Part shown: one piece after another, positions 1 to 10,527 of the stretch
Position numbering within the stretch: position 1 is the first letter of the stretch
Layout of the letters: each line of letters opens with the position of its first letter
Origin: Pseudomonas xantholysinigenes
GTDB lineage: Bacteria; Pseudomonadota; Gammaproteobacteria; Pseudomonadales; Pseudomonadaceae
Length of the DNA: 64,000 nucleotides
Direction of reading: 5' to 3'
Assembly (NCBI RefSeq): GCF_014268885.2
Contig: NZ_CP077095.1
Location: 3,813,001-3,877,000 of the forward strand
Made by a program: the position numbers and the translations under genes
The notes under the pieces: generated by a model
What the model saw: the letters and a program-made list of their open reading frames with translations, nothing else
Databases searched by the model: none
Told to the model about the DNA's origin: nothing

Positions 1-3000
1 CTCGGTGTCACCAACAATGTTTCCGATCTTGCCGCGCCATCGGTACGGGTGCTCTCCAGGGCCAGGCGATAAATTGGCTGGTCATCCCGCTCATGGGTCG
101 CGGTGATCGCCGCGGCAAACGGCTTGCCGCCGTGCTCTGGCTTGGTCCAAACCAAATCGCCGACCTTGAGCGTTTCAATCGCCCGGTCGCCATCCGGCGT
201 TGCCACCAGGGTGCCAGCTGCGAAGCAACGCGGGCATGGCGGGACCTTCGCGCCCTCGCCCGGGCTGACCTTGCCCTCTCCGGATTTGCCCTTACCGCCC
301 CCCGTCGCAGCGACTACGCCTCGACCACCGGCCATGATGGCCAGCGCCCCGGTCGTACCCAGTTCGGTGATCAGCGTAGCCTTTTCTTTGATCGTCAACT
401 TACGACCAGCGGCATTGTCCAGCCATGATGTTTCCGTATCCCATCGCTGAAGCCCGGCTTGCTCCGCAGGCGTCAACCAGCCTTCCTTGATGAGTTTTGC
501 GGTGAACAGGTCCTTATCGGGCACAAACAAGCCGCCGGTACCGGCAGGGTTCATCGACGGCATCAGGTGTTGCCCTGGGTTGCCATTGAGCAAACCGACG
601 GTGTCGTATCCCTGGTTCTTAAAGAACGCAATCAGTTCTTTGGCAACCGGGCTGTCGATGACAACCGCGCTGTCGACCAGCCCCTGCGCACACGCACGCG
701 TCTTGCAGTCGTCCATCGCCTTCGAGCGGGCGATGGAGATGCTTTCGTATCGATCGAGGATGTCCTGGATCCGGCCCGCCGTGCACTGTTTGGTTGCCCG
801 ACATGCCTTCAACTCACCCAGCATGCGCTCCGCAGTCGGGTGATCGAGGTTGTTATATTGGGTCGCGTTCTGCGCCACCCAGCCTGCCACCTGCTGCCCT
901 TTCTCATCGGCCCCCAAACCTGCGGCCACGGTCAGCCCCAACAACTGCGAGGTCATGGTCAGCAGTTGCTCATGCGACTCCCCGGGGAAAATGTGCTCAC
1001 CAACGGTGGCGACGAAGGCTTCGTTCGCACCTGCCGCAATCGCCCCCGTACGGAAATCACCACCCGCGGCCTCGGCGATCAGGCCACCGACCAAGGCGTG
1101 CGCCACGGTCTTGGTCGGCAGCCCTTCGAAGTACAGCTTGTCACCTAGTCGCTTGTAGATGGCCGCCGACAACGCATTGCCCACGAAGGTCTTGCCTGCA
1201 TCGGTCAGGTTGCTACCCAGGTCGCTCCCTTCCAGCGCGGACTTGGCCACAGCACCAATCGCTGCCTGCGAGCCGGTGTAACCGGCAAACTTGCCGAAGC
1301 CGGAAAGCTTGCTCAGGTCAAAGCCAAAGGTAGGCTTGTTCAGGTCCTCGGCGGATATGCCGAAGGCATCGTTGAGATAGGCAGCAGTAACCCCGGCGGT
1401 AATTGCGCCTGTGGCATACCCCTTCAGGCTGCTCGACGAAGTGACATCCTTGAACACTGCCCCAAGGTTGCCGCGGTTGTTGATGCCGCTGATGACGGCG
1501 TTGTTGGTGGCGGCAGTGGCAATGCTACTCAACGCCACGTTGGCCCAACCGGCAGCGACCGTGGATCCTGCCGCGGCACCGCTGGCCACGGCACTGGCGG
1601 TCGCGGTTCCGCTTGCAGCCAAGGCCGAGCCGGAACCTGCCACGGCACCTGTGGCATTGCCAATCATTGCGCCGGCCGCCCCTGCCGTCAGGTAGGTGAC
1701 GATGATGGCAATGACGATCTGCGCCCCAGCCCCAAGCCCGGAATGGCTGTACTTGAAGGAGTCATGCACTTCCTTCACCTGCCGCCAGTCCACATCCCCG
1801 CGCTTCTCGACTTCCTTCAGCCAAGCCAGCTGTGGATCGGCCGCGACCATGGCGTCGATGCTCTGGCTGATGGTCGCCTGGTCGACATGTTTCACATCGA
1901 CCTTCAAGCCATCCACCGCCTTGATCACCAGATCACCATTAGCGGTCAGCTGGCTCTGGCGCAGGGTTTCGTCGGTGCTGCCCTTGCCCTTCATGCTGTT
2001 CCAGGCAAGGTCACCCTTGGACTTCTCGTGACTCTCCTGATGCATGTCCTTGACCGCTTCGAAGGTCACCGCACCGCCACTGTCAATGGTCAGGTCCGCA
2101 CCGGAGGCGAGTTTCGCGCCCTGGTACAGCTGGTCACCGCCGCTCTCGAGGGTCAGGTCGCCACCACTGGTGATCTCACTGCCCACCGCCTTGACGTCGG
2201 TCACTTCGTCGCGCTGGGTCTTCTTGCTACCCCAACCACCCTTCTTGTTCATGTCATACAGCGAGTACTGGCTGTCGTTGGCAGCCAGCAGCTCGAGCTT
2301 GTCACCGGCCACCAGGTAGGCTTCGTCACCGGCGCTGGCCTTGCTCGCCACCAGGCGCAGGTCGCGCCCGGCGTCGATGGTCAGGTCGCCGCCGGCCTTC
2401 ACTTCGGCTGGCTGCTGCTCGACGTCGTCCTCCTGACGCTCGTACTTGGTCTGGCCTTTCTTGCCCTTGGCGTAGCTGTGCTCCTCGTTCGCCGCAGCGG
2501 CCAGGGTCACGTCGCGCCCCGCCTGCAGGGCCAGGTCGCGGCGGGCCTCGATCTCGCTGGCGACGATGCTCAGGTCCTGGCCGGCCGTGGCGGTGAGGTT
2601 GCCGCCGGCCTTCACCTCGCTGCCGTACTGGGTGATGCTGGTGTCGTGGCCACTGACCCGGCGGCGCTGGTACTCGTGGCTGTCGACGCCTTCCTGGCTG
2701 GCGATGATCAGGTCACGCCCAGCGTCGAGGTCGATGTTGCCGCCGGCCTGCACGGCGCCGCCGACAATGCCAATATCCTGCCCCGCCGTGATCGTCAGGT
2801 TGTTCGCCGCCTCGATGCGCGCGGCGGTGTCGACCAGGTCCTTGGTCACGTGCTCACCGCCCGCGTGGCCTTCCAGGCGGGTGACGCTGCGCTCGTTGAT
2901 CACGTCGCCGGTCAGCGCGGTGAGGCTCACTTCGCGCCCGGCGATGATCCCGCCCTGGGCGTTGCGGATCGAGTCGGTGGCCAGCATGTCCAGGCGCCCG

Positions 3001-6000
3001 CCTGCCTCCATCAACCCGGCGTTGCCGATGTTGCTGGCGCTGACGGCGAGGTTGTTGGTGGCGCGCAAGGTGCCGACGTTGACCAGGTCGCCGCCGCTGA
3101 TCAGGTTGACATCGCGACCCTGGATCAACGCGCCGTTGGGGGCCACGCGGCCGTTGGCGTGGGCCAGGTACAGCACCGGGGCGAGTACCTTCTCGCCGTT
3201 GACCTCGACCTGCTCCATCCAGACGATGTCGTGGGTCAGCGCCGCCACCTGCTCGGCGCTGAGCGACACGCCCACGCTCAGCGCCAGCTTGTCCTTGCTG
3301 GCGATGGCGTTGTCCATCAGGTAGCGGAACAGCGTCTCGTCGCTGGTCGTGCCATCGATGTAGCGCTGGCCGGTACGGGCCACCACTGCCTCGCGGATCA
3401 GACGCTGTTCGTAGAGGCCATCGCCCAGGCGCTTGATGGCCTGGTCCGGCTTGACGTCGAGCTGGCCAAGCAGGTAGTCGGAGCTGAGGAACTGCTTGAG
3501 GTCGGTGAGGACCGGGTTGGTCTCTACCAGGTACTTGTGCGCGACATTCGGCACACTGCGCTCGGGCACGCCCTGGACCAGTTTGACGCCGGCGGCCAGG
3601 CTGCCCAGGTCCACGCCGGAACCGGCCACGGCGCCCTGCGCTGCGGCCGAGCCGTTGGCGCCCAGGGGCTGCGCGGCACGGCTGTCGGCACCGGCGGTAC
3701 TGGCCAGCGGTGCGATGAAGGTGCCGCTGCCGGCCTGGGTACGATCGCCGGTCGCGCCCAGGGCGTCGCCGCTGATCGCGGCCTGGCCGGCCTGGCTGCT
3801 GATGCGGAACAGGCCGTTGCCGCCCTGGGGCAGGCTGAAGCTGGGCAGGGTGACCGGGTTGACCTGGCGCTGGGCCAAGTCCGGCGGCAACTGCGGGTTG
3901 AGCGCGCGCACCTGGGTCTGGGCCTGGCGCGCATCGGCCGTGGCATCGCCACGGGCATTGAGGGTGCCGGCACCGGCCTGGTTGACGCGTACCACGCTGT
4001 TGTCGATACGCTGGGTGGCATTGATGGTCACCGCGCCAGCCGACTGCACCACCGCCGGGGCGACCACGGCGCCGGCGATCGGCGTCTTGTTGTCGATGAC
4101 GTTGTAGATGCTGGCATGCGGATAGCCAGACGCCGCCATGACCTGATCGAGCGTCAGCGAACCCGGGTTCTGGTTGAACTGGTTCTTGGCATTGATGAAC
4201 GCGTTGTACTGCCCGCGATCACGGGTGTACATGCTGGCGGTGAGGTTGCGTTGCTCGCCGCCACCGGCACCCTTGTTCTCGAACACGGCCGTGTTGATGG
4301 CGATATCGCCGCCCGCCGAGACACTGCTGTAGTGGTTGCGGAACGCGTCACCGGCAAAGGTCAGCTTGCCGCCGCTCGTCATGAAGGCCGTGGGGCTGTC
4401 CTGGTCGATGACATCCTGCCAGCTTTCCGTGGCCGAGAAGTACAGCTCGCAACCCTTGCCCTTGCAGCGGTCGTCGGAATACACGTTGACGTAGCCAGCG
4501 ACCAGCTTCTGCTTCGAGCTCAGGTGTTCCTTGCGGTTGAGCAAGGTGTCCACCGCCAGGGTCATGCTGCCGGCGCTTTCCATGCTGGCGGAGATATTGT
4601 CCAGCAACGCGGCGCGGGCGCTGCCGTTGCCGGCCAGGTCCAGGCCGCCGAGGCTGTAGATATCGCCGTAGTAGTTGCTCAGGCTGCCCACGCGCAGGGT
4701 CATGTCGTTGCCGCTGAACACCAGGCCGCGCTGGTTGCTCAGGGTGTTGGCGGTCAGCGTCAGCGCCGCGGCGCCGCCGAGGGTGCCGCGGTTTTCCAGG
4801 CTGGCGGCGTTGACCGTAAGGCCACCAAGGGCGGTCAGGCGGCCGTCGTTGCTCAGCAGGTTGCGGGCCGTCACCACGCCGCCCGCGCCGGCGGCCAGGC
4901 TGGCGGCACTGGACAGGCGGATGTCGGTGGCGCTCAGCCCCAGGCCGCCGAGACTGCTCAGGCGACCATTGCCATCGTATTGGCCGGTGAGGTCGAGTTG
5001 CAGGCTGCCATCGCTGGCCAGCAGGCCATGGTTGCTCCAGTCGCCACCGCGGCCCTTGAAGCTCTCGACCGCCAGCAGCTTGCCGCTGGCCGTCTGCACG
5101 AAATGCCCGATGTCCAGTTCCAGGCGCCGGGCCTGCAGCACGCTGCTGTTGGTCCAGTTGGCGGCAGCGATGCTCAGCAGGCCATCGGTATGCAGTACGC
5201 CACCGGCCTGGGTGACTTTGTCCGAGGCCAGGCCGAAGGTACCAAGGCCGGTGTGCAGCAGTTGCCCGCCGCTGTTGCTCAGGCCGCCGATCTGTAGGTC
5301 GAGGTCGTGGTTGGCGGTGGCCAGCACGCCGTTGTCGTTGAGCAGGTTGCCCGCGACGATAAAGCGGCTGGTGCCGGTCTTGCCGAGCGCGCGCAGGCTG
5401 CCCGTGCGGTTGTCGAGTTCGCTGGCGCGCAGCAGCAGGTCACTTTCGCTTTCCAGCTGGCCGAGGCCGTTGTACAGCGCGCCGTCCAGGCCGAAGTCGA
5501 TGCGCCCGGCGCCGATCTTGCCGCTCTGGTTGAACAGTTGCTGGCCCTGAAGGTGTAACAGCCCCTCGGCGTACAGGCCGCCACCGCGGTTGTCGAACTC
5601 GGCGGTGACGAGCTGATTGTCGCCACCCAGGGCCGAGAGGTAGCCGCCCTGGTTGTTCACCCGGGTGTCGGCCTTGATGTCCACCGACTGCGCCTGGGTG
5701 GTGCCGCCGCCGTTGTCGAACAGGCCGCCGAAGACGCCCTTGAACAGCCCCTTGGCAGCGCTGAGCATGCCACTGCCGGTGTTGTCGAGGCTCGCAGCGT
5801 GCAGTTCGACGCCACCGGCCAGGCTTTCCAGGCGCCCGCCGTGGTTGTTCAAGGCCTGGTCCAGGTGCGCTTCGATGTCGCCCTGGCTCTTCAACGTACC
5901 GCCCTGGTTGTCCAGGGCATTGGCATGGATATCGAGCTTGCCGTGTTCGCTGAACAGCAGGCCGTCCTGGCCGTTGAGCAGGTCGCCGTCCAGGCGCAGC

Positions 6001-9000
6001 ACCAAGTTCTGCTGGCTGGCCAGGTTACCGCCGCGGCTGTTGTCCAGGGTCGTCGCGTCGACGCGCAGCAGGCCGTGGCTGACCAGCTTGCCGCCGTTGT
6101 TGGCGACACTGCCGGCCTTGAGCAACAGGTCGGCGCCGCTGACCAGGCGTGCGCCATCGGTATTGATCAGTGCTTCGCTCAAGGTCAGGTCGAGCAGCGC
6201 GCGGCTGGTCAGCTGGCCCTTGGTGTTTTCCAGGCGCTTGCCGGCGACGCTGATCGCCTGGCCGTTGATCTGCCCGCCCTGGTTGTCGATAACGGTGCCG
6301 GCCTGGTCGAACGCCAGGTCGCCGGTGGCGGAAATAAGGCCGCCGCCGCTGTTGTCGAGCCGCTCGGTGACACTGAGGGTAACGGCCTGTTCTGAAGAGA
6401 CGATGCCTTTGCTGTTGCGCAGGTTGGCTGCAGTGATCTGCTGGCCAGCCTTGCTGACCAGGGCGCCCTGGTCGCGGTTGTCGAGGGTACCGTCCAGGGT
6501 CACGGTGAGGTCGCCGTCCTTGCTGGACAGGGTGCCCTCGCCACTGTTGTTCAGGTCGGTGCCCTTGGCCAGCAGACCTTGCGCTCCGGAAATCAGGCCC
6601 TTGTTGCTGTTGTCCAGCCGTGGCGCCTCTACGGTCAGCCGGCCATCGCTGAGGATGCGGCCCTGCTGGTTGTCGATGCGCTGGGCGAGCAGCTTGTAGG
6701 ATTGCTGGCTGGTGACTTCGCCGGCGCTGTTGTCGAGCTTGCGCAGGTTGTGGATTTTCAGCGGGCCGTTGGCGCTGATCAGGCCGCCCTGGTTCAGCAG
6801 GTCACCGCCGTTCAGGTCGAGGTCGAGCTGCTGTTCGCCGATCAGCCGCCCCTGGCGCTGGATCAGCGTGCTCACCCGCAGCAGCAGGTCGCCCTTGGCG
6901 GATATTTCACCGCCCTGGCTGGAATCGACCTGCCCCGCCACCAGCGTCAACGCGCCATCGCTGTGGATCCGCCCTGCGTGCTCAAGGGCATCGGCGCCGT
7001 TGCGCAGATCACCCGTGGTCAGCTTCATGGCCTGCTTGCTGCTCAAGGCACCGCCACGGTTGTCGAGCTCACGACTGTCGACGGTCATTGCCGCCTGGCT
7101 GATGAGCTGGCCGCCCTGGTGGTTGTCCAACTGGCCGGTGCTGACATTGACACCGGTATTGCCCGACAACAGGCCGCGCTCGCCGTTGAGCAACCCGGCG
7201 CTGGTCACGGTCAGCGCGCCGACGGCGGACAGGGTGCCTTGGTCGTGGTTGTCCAGCTGGCCGTCGATAGTTGCCTTGAGCGCCCGGCCGCTGGCCAGGC
7301 TGCCGCCGCTGTAGTTGTCAAGGCTGGCGGCCTCGACCCTGAGGTCGTGGCTGGCCGACAACACGCCTGCAAGGCTGTTATCGAGAACGCCGGCAATGCG
7401 CAGGGTCAGGTCCTGGGCACTGATCACCCGCCCGCCACGGTTGTCGAGCCTGTTGGCGGCCAGGCTGAAACCGTGATTGCTGGAGATCTCGCCCGCCTCG
7501 CGGTTGTCCACCACACCGACCTGACGCAACAACAGGCTGCCCGGCGAACGCAGCAGGCCGCCGTTGCGGTTCACCAGTTGGCCGTGCCGCAGGTCGAGGT
7601 CGATGCCGGTTTCACTGACCAGTTGCCCGTGATCGTTCTGGTCAAGGCCGGTCAGCGTGGCATCGATCTGGCCGGCGGCGCTGATGCGGCCGTAGGCGTT
7701 GTTGTCCAGCTGGGTAGCGACCAGCAGCAGGCTGCCGGCACCGATATTGCCCTTGGCGCTGTTGTCGATGGCGCCGCTGCGCAGCTCGGCGTGGTCCTGG
7801 GCGCTGACGACACCGAGATGGCTGTTGTCCAGGCGACCGGCCTTGAGCAGCAGCCCGGTGTTGGTCACCAGGGTGCCGCCCTGGTTGTCCAGCAGCCCTT
7901 GGCTAGTCAGGTCCAGGGCCGCCTTGGCCGAGACCTTGCCGCCCGCGCGGTTATGCAGCGTGCCGGCATTCAGGGTGACAGTGGCGTCACTGACGATCAG
8001 GCCGGCGTCGCTGTTGTCCAGCTTGCCATCTAGGGCCACGTCGATGTGCTGGTGGCTGCTCAGCTTGCCGCCGTTGTTGAGCAGCTCGGTGCCGTGCAGG
8101 CTCAAGCGGTCATAGCCACTGAGCAGGCCCTTGTTCTGGTTGAGCAGGCGCTGCACGGTGAGGGTCAGGCCACGATCGCCGATGACCTTGCCGCCTTGGT
8201 TGTCCAACAGTTCGCTGGCATTGAGGACGACCTTGCCGGCGCTGGAGATCTCACCCTGCTGGTTGAGGATGCGCGCCGCGCTGATGTCGGCCACGCTGGT
8301 CGCGCCAATCTTGCCGCCCTGCTGGTTGTCGAGGGTGTCGGCGGTGAGCAGCAGGCTGCCCAGGCTGGTCAGCCTGCCGCCTTGCTGGTTCAAGGCGCCC
8401 AGGTGGGCTTCAAGGTCACCCTTGGCGATGATGTTGCCCAGCCGCTCGTTGTCGACCTTGCCGGCCATCAAGTCGAGGCGACCATCGCTCTGCAGGTGGC
8501 CGGCATCGCTGTTGGCCAGGCTGGCGACGTCGATGTAGGCCTTGCCCTTGGTGGTAGCCGCGCCCTTGTCGCGGTTGTCGAAATGCCCGCCGGTGACGGT
8601 CAGCGAGCGGTCGGCGAGGACCAGGCCGCCACGGTTGTCGAGACGTTCGCCATGCAGGGTCAGGTCGCCAAGGCTCGACAGCATGCCGTTGTCACGGTTG
8701 TCCAGGGTCGCCACCTTGACGCCCAAGGTGCCATCGCTGCGCAGGTTGCCCTTGCCGCTGTTGTTAAGGCCCACGGCCTTGAGGTCGAGCAGGCGCTTGG
8801 CCGAAACCAGGCCGAGACGGTTGTCGATGTCGGCGCTGGCGTTTATCAGCACATCGCCGCCGAGCAATTGGCCGCCACCGTTGAGCAGGCCGGCGGTGGT
8901 GATGTCCAGGCGGTCGGCACTGAGCTTGCCGCCAGCCTGGTTGTCCAGCAGCGCATGGGTGTTCAGCTTGGCCTGCCGGTCACTGCCGACCAGGCCTTTG

Positions 9001-10439
9001 TCGCGGTTGTCCAACCGGGTGGCGGTGATCTGCAGGCCGCCCTGGCCAACCAGGCGACCGCCCCGGTTGTCGAGGGTGGTACTGACGTCTACCACAGCCT
9101 TGCCCTTGCCCTGCAGCAGGCCTTGGTCACGGTTGTCGATCGCCTGGGCGTTGACCGTCAGGGTGCCGTCGGCCAGTGCCTGGCCTTTGCGGTTGTCCAG
9201 CTGGCCAGCCGTCAGGGTGGTAACTCGGCCTTTGAGGGTGCCGCCCTGGTTGTCGAGGGTGGTGCTGCCGGTGGCATCCAGGGTGCGGTTGGCCACCACG
9301 CTGCCGCGGTTGCGCAGGGTCTGGCCGGCGAGGGTCACATCGCCGTGGGCATTGCGGGTGTTGTCTGGCTCCACGCCGGCTTCGATGACGCCCTGGTTGT
9401 CGACTCGCGCGCCGGTCACGGTGATGCTGTCCTTGGCGGCAAGGCTCTGGCCGACCGTCACTGCGTCGCGCACGCGCACGCTGGCACTGCCGGCGGCGTA
9501 GGTCTTGCCGGTCAGCTCGGCGCTTTGCGCGGCGATCGTCAGGTTGCCGGCACTGGACGTCTGCGCCAGGGTCACCTTGCCGTTGGTGTCCACCTGGATG
9601 TCACCGGTGGTGGCGGCCATGTTGCCGGCCAGCTTGACGCCCACGCCCTGCTCGGTGCCGACCAGGCGAATGGTGTTGGCATACATGCCACCCAGCGCCG
9701 CGCTGTCGATGGCCAGCAGCGGTTTGTCGCTGCCGTCCTCGGCCCGTGGCGTGGCCTGCAAGGTATCGGCCTTGACGTCGTTGCGCCCGGTGACGATGTT
9801 CAACTGCCTGGCGTGCAGTTCGGTGTTGAGCTTGGCGCTGCGGGTGATCAGGTCGAACTGGTCGAGGTTGGTGGCATTGAGCGCATCGCCTTCGATGGCG
9901 ATGTCGCCGCCGTCCACCTGGAAGCGGTCGAGGCGTTCGCCGTCCATGATCGGCTTGCCGGTGGTGAGGGTGGCCCGCGGCGTGTTGATGAAGCCGCAGC
10001 CCTTGCAGGTGATGCCGTGGGGGTTGGCGACGATGACCCGGGCCGCCTGCCCCGCCACCTCGGTATAGCCTTGCAGGGTACTGCGGTTGCCACCGGTGAC
10101 CTGGTTGAGGATCACCTGGGCGGCCTGGCCGCGCAGGTTGGGGTTGCCGACGATGATGCCGCCCAGCTGGGTCGACTGGGTCTTGCTGGTGGCGTTGTTG
10201 AGGATCAACCCATTGCTGCCGACGTTGTAGTCGCGGAAGGTGTTGGTCGACAGGCCGCTGCCATTGGGTGTGGCGATGTTGACGATCGGCACCCCGTTGC
10301 CGGCCCGGTTGACGCTGGTATTGGCATTGGCCGCCGCATCGACGGTCAGTTGCGCGGCCGTGGCGACGATGGGGTTGAGAAACAGCACACCCGCGACGAT
10401 CAGGGCGATGCATTGGTTCAGTGGGGTGCGGATATCCAT
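1..10439 (-). CDS. cdiA: CdiA/TpsA-type filamentous haemagglutinin exoprotein (3' end outside window)
   Basis: One uninterrupted minus-strand frame of at least 3,479 codons starts at 10439 and is still open at base 1. Seen: a signal peptide (residues 1-29, ending VATAA) and a TPS secretion domain with GNPNL (about 98-102) and NPHGI followed by a C-x-x-C pair (139-148). Next come dozens of degenerate LDNRGG-type haemagglutinin repeats (DNA about 9.4-4.7 kb), then a second repeat block and a DUF637-like hydrophobic stretch (about 1.8-1.3 kb). The pre-toxin motif NATQYNNLDH lies near base 850. A HINT-type domain starts at the Cys codon 225-227 (CFAAGTLVATPDGD). By family knowledge, CdiA is exported by CdiB and delivers a C-terminal toxin to neighbours. 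The toxin itself is beyond the edge, so its activity is unknown. Long plus-strand frames here are shadows. Confidence 0.93.
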   Translation of the reverse strand, partial: MDIRTPLNQCIALIVAGVLFLNPIVATAAQLTVDAAANANTSVNRAGNGVPIVNIATPNGSGLSTNTFRDYNVGSNGLILNNATSKTQSTQLGGIIVGNPNLRGQAAQVILNQVTGGNRSTLQGYTEVAGQAARVIVANPHGITCKGCGFINTPRATLTTGKPIMDGERLDRFQVDGGDIAIEGDALNATNLDQFDLITRSAKLNTELHARQLNIVTGRNDVKADTLQATPRAEDGSDKPLLAIDSAALGGMYANTIRLVGTEQGVGVKLAGNMAATTGDIQVDTNGKVTLAQTSSAGNLTIAAQSAELTGKTYAAGSASVRVRDAVTVGQSLAAKDSITVTGARVDNQGVIEAGVEPDNTRNAHGDVTLAGQTLRNRGSVVANRTLDATGSTTLDNQGGTLKGRVTTLTAGQLDNRKGQALADGTLTVNAQAIDNRDQGLLQGKGKAVVDVSTTLDNRGGRLVGQGGLQITATRLDNRDKGLVGSDRQAKLNTHALLDNQAGGKLSADRLDITTAGLLNGGGQLLGGDVLINASADIDNRLGLVSAKRLLDLKAVGLNNSGKGNLRSDGTLGVKVATLDNRDNGMLSSLGDLTLHGERLDNRGGLVLADRSLTVTGGHFDNRDKGAATTKGKAYIDVASLANSDAGHLQSDGRLDLMAGKVDNERLGNIIAKGDLEAHLGALNQQGGRLTSLGSLLLTADTLDNQQGGKIGATSVADISAARILNQQGEISSAGKVVLNASELLDNQGGKVIGDRGLTLTVQRLLNQNKGLLSGYDRLSLHGTELLNNGGKLSSHQHIDVALDGKLDNSDAGLIVSDATVTLNAGTLHNRAGGKVSAKAALDLTSQGLLDNQGGTLVTNTGLLLKAGRLDNSHLGVVSAQDHAELRSGAIDNSAKGNIGAGSLLLVATQLDNNAYGRISAAGQIDATLTGLDQNDHGQLVSETGIDLDLRHGQLVNRNGGLLRSPGSLLLRQVGVVDNREAGEISSNHGFSLAANRLDNRGGRVISAQDLTLRIAGVLDNSLAGVLSASHDLRVEAASLDNYSGGSLASGRALKATIDGQLDNHDQGTLSAVGALTVTSAGLLNGERGLLSGNTGVNVSTGQLDNHQGGQLISQAAMTVDSRELDNRGGALSSKQAMKLTTGDLRNGADALEHAGRIHSDGALTLVAGQVDSSQGGEISAKGDLLLRVSTLIQRQGRLIGEQQLDLDLNGGDLLNQGGLISANGPLKIHNLRKLDNSAGEVTSQQSYKLLAQRIDNQQGRILSDGRLTVEAPRLDNSNKGLISGAQGLLAKGTDLNNSGEGTLSSKDGDLTVTLDGTLDNRDQGALVSKAGQQITAANLRNSKGIVSSEQAVTLSVTERLDNSGGGLISATGDLAFDQAGTVIDNQGGQINGQAISVAGKRLENTKGQLTSRALLDLTLSEALINTDGARLVSGADLLLKAGSVANNGGKLVSHGLLRVDATTLDNSRGGNLASQQNLVLRLDGDLLNGQDGLLFSEHGKLDIHANALDNQGGTLKSQGDIEAHLDQALNNHGGRLESLAGGVELHAASLDNTGSGMLSAAKGLFKGVFGGLFDNGGGTTQAQSVDIKADTRVNNQGGYLSALGGDNQLVTAEFDNRGGGLYAEGLLHLQGQQLFNQSGKIGAGRIDFGLDGALYNGLGQLESESDLLLRASELDNRTGSLRALGKTGTSRFIVAGNLLNDNGVLATANHDLDLQIGGLSNSGGQLLHTGLGTFGLASDKVTQAGGVLHTDGLLSIAAANWTNSSVLQARRLELDIGHFVQTASGKLLAVESFKGRGGDWSNHGLLASDGSLQLDLTGQYDGNGRLSSLGGLGLSATDIRLSSAASLAAGAGGVVTARNLLSNDGRLTALGGLTVNAASLENRGTLGGAAALTLTANTLSNQRGLVFSGNDMTLRVGSLSNYYGDIYSLGGLDLAGNGSARAALLDNISASMESAGSMTLAVDTLLNRKEHLSSKQKLVAGYVNVYSDDRCKGKGCELYFSATESWQDVIDQDSPTAFMTSGGKLTFAGDAFRNHYSSVSAGGDIAINTAVFENKGAGGGEQRNLTASMYTRDRGQYNAFINAKNQFNQNPGSLTLDQVMAASGYPHASIYNVIDNKTPIAGAVVAPAVVQSAGAVTINATQRIDNSVVRVNQAGAGTLNARGDATADARQAQTQVRALNPQLPPDLAQRQVNPVTLPSFSLPQGGNGLFRISSQAGQAAISGDALGATGDRTQAGSGTFIAPLASTAGADSRAAQPLGANGSAAAQGAVAGSGVDLGSLAAGVKLVQGVPERSVPNVAHKYLVETNPVLTDLKQFLSSDYLLGQLDVKPDQAIKRLGDGLYEQRLIREAVVARTGQRYIDGTTSDETLFRYLMDNAIASKDKLALSVGVSLSAEQVAALTHDIVWMEQVEVNGEKVLAPVLYLAHANGRVAPNGALIQGRDVNLISGGDLVNVGTLRATNNLAVSASNIGNAGLMEAGGRLDMLATDSIRNAQGGIIAGREVSLTALTGDVINERSVTRLEGHAGGEHVTKDLVDTAARIEAANNLTITAGQDIGIVGGAVQAGGNIDLDAGRDLIIASQEGVDSHEYQRRRVSGHDTSITQYGSEVKAGGNLTATAGQDLSIVASEIEARRDLALQAGRDVTLAAAANEEHSYAKGKKGQTKYERQEDDVEQQPAEVKAGGDLTIDAGRDLRLVASKASAGDEAYLVAGDKLELLAANDSQYSLYDMNKKGGWGSKKTQRDEVTDVKAVGSEITSGGDLTLESGGDQLYQGAKLASGADLTIDSGGAVTFEAVKDMHQESHEKSKGDLAWNSMKGKGSTDETLRQSQLTANGDLVIKAVDGLKVDVKHVDQATISQSIDAMVAADPQLAWLKEVEKRGDVDWRQVKEVHDSFKYSHSGLGAGAQIVIAIIVTYLTAGAAGAMIGNATGAVAGSGSALAASGTATASAVASGAAAGSTVAAGWANVALSSIATAATNNAVISGINNRGNLGAVFKDVTSSSSLKGYATGAITAGVTAAYLNDAFGISAEDLNKPTFGFDLSKLSGFGKFAGYTGSQAAIGAVAKSALEGSDLGSNLTDAGKTFVGNALSAAIYKRLGDKLYFEGLPTKTVAHALVGGLIAEAAGGDFRTGAIAAGANEAFVATVGEHIFPGESHEQLLTMTSQLLGLTVAAGLGADEKGQQVAGWVAQNATQYNNLDHPTAERMLGELKACRATKQCTAGRIQDILDRYESISIARSKAMDDCKTRACAQGLVDSAVVIDSPVAKELIAFFKNQGYDTVGLLNGNPGQHLMPSMNPAGTGGLFVPDKDLFTAKLIKEGWLTPAEQAGLQRWDTETSWLDNAAGRKLTIKEKATLITELGTTGALAIMAGGRGVVAATGGGKGKSGEGKVSPGEGAKVPPCPRCFAAGTLVATPDGDRAIETLKVGDLVWTKPEHGGKPFAAAITATHERDDQPIYRLALESTRTDGAARSETLLVTP

Positions 10440-10527
10440 GTCGAACGAACTCCAGGCGCTGCTCGGGCCAGTTGCAGGCGCGCCCCTGTCGGGGCGGCGG
10501 TGTCACGAGTAATGGGTGGGTCGGGGC

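Noticed and set aside
1743..5297. Plus-strand open frame of 1,184 codons, and similar long ones to 10577
   Set aside because: It is a shadow of the repeat-rich cdiA gene on the minus strand. Its composition (Val/Gln/Ala repeats) and lack of any motif follow from the reverse reading of haemagglutinin repeats.
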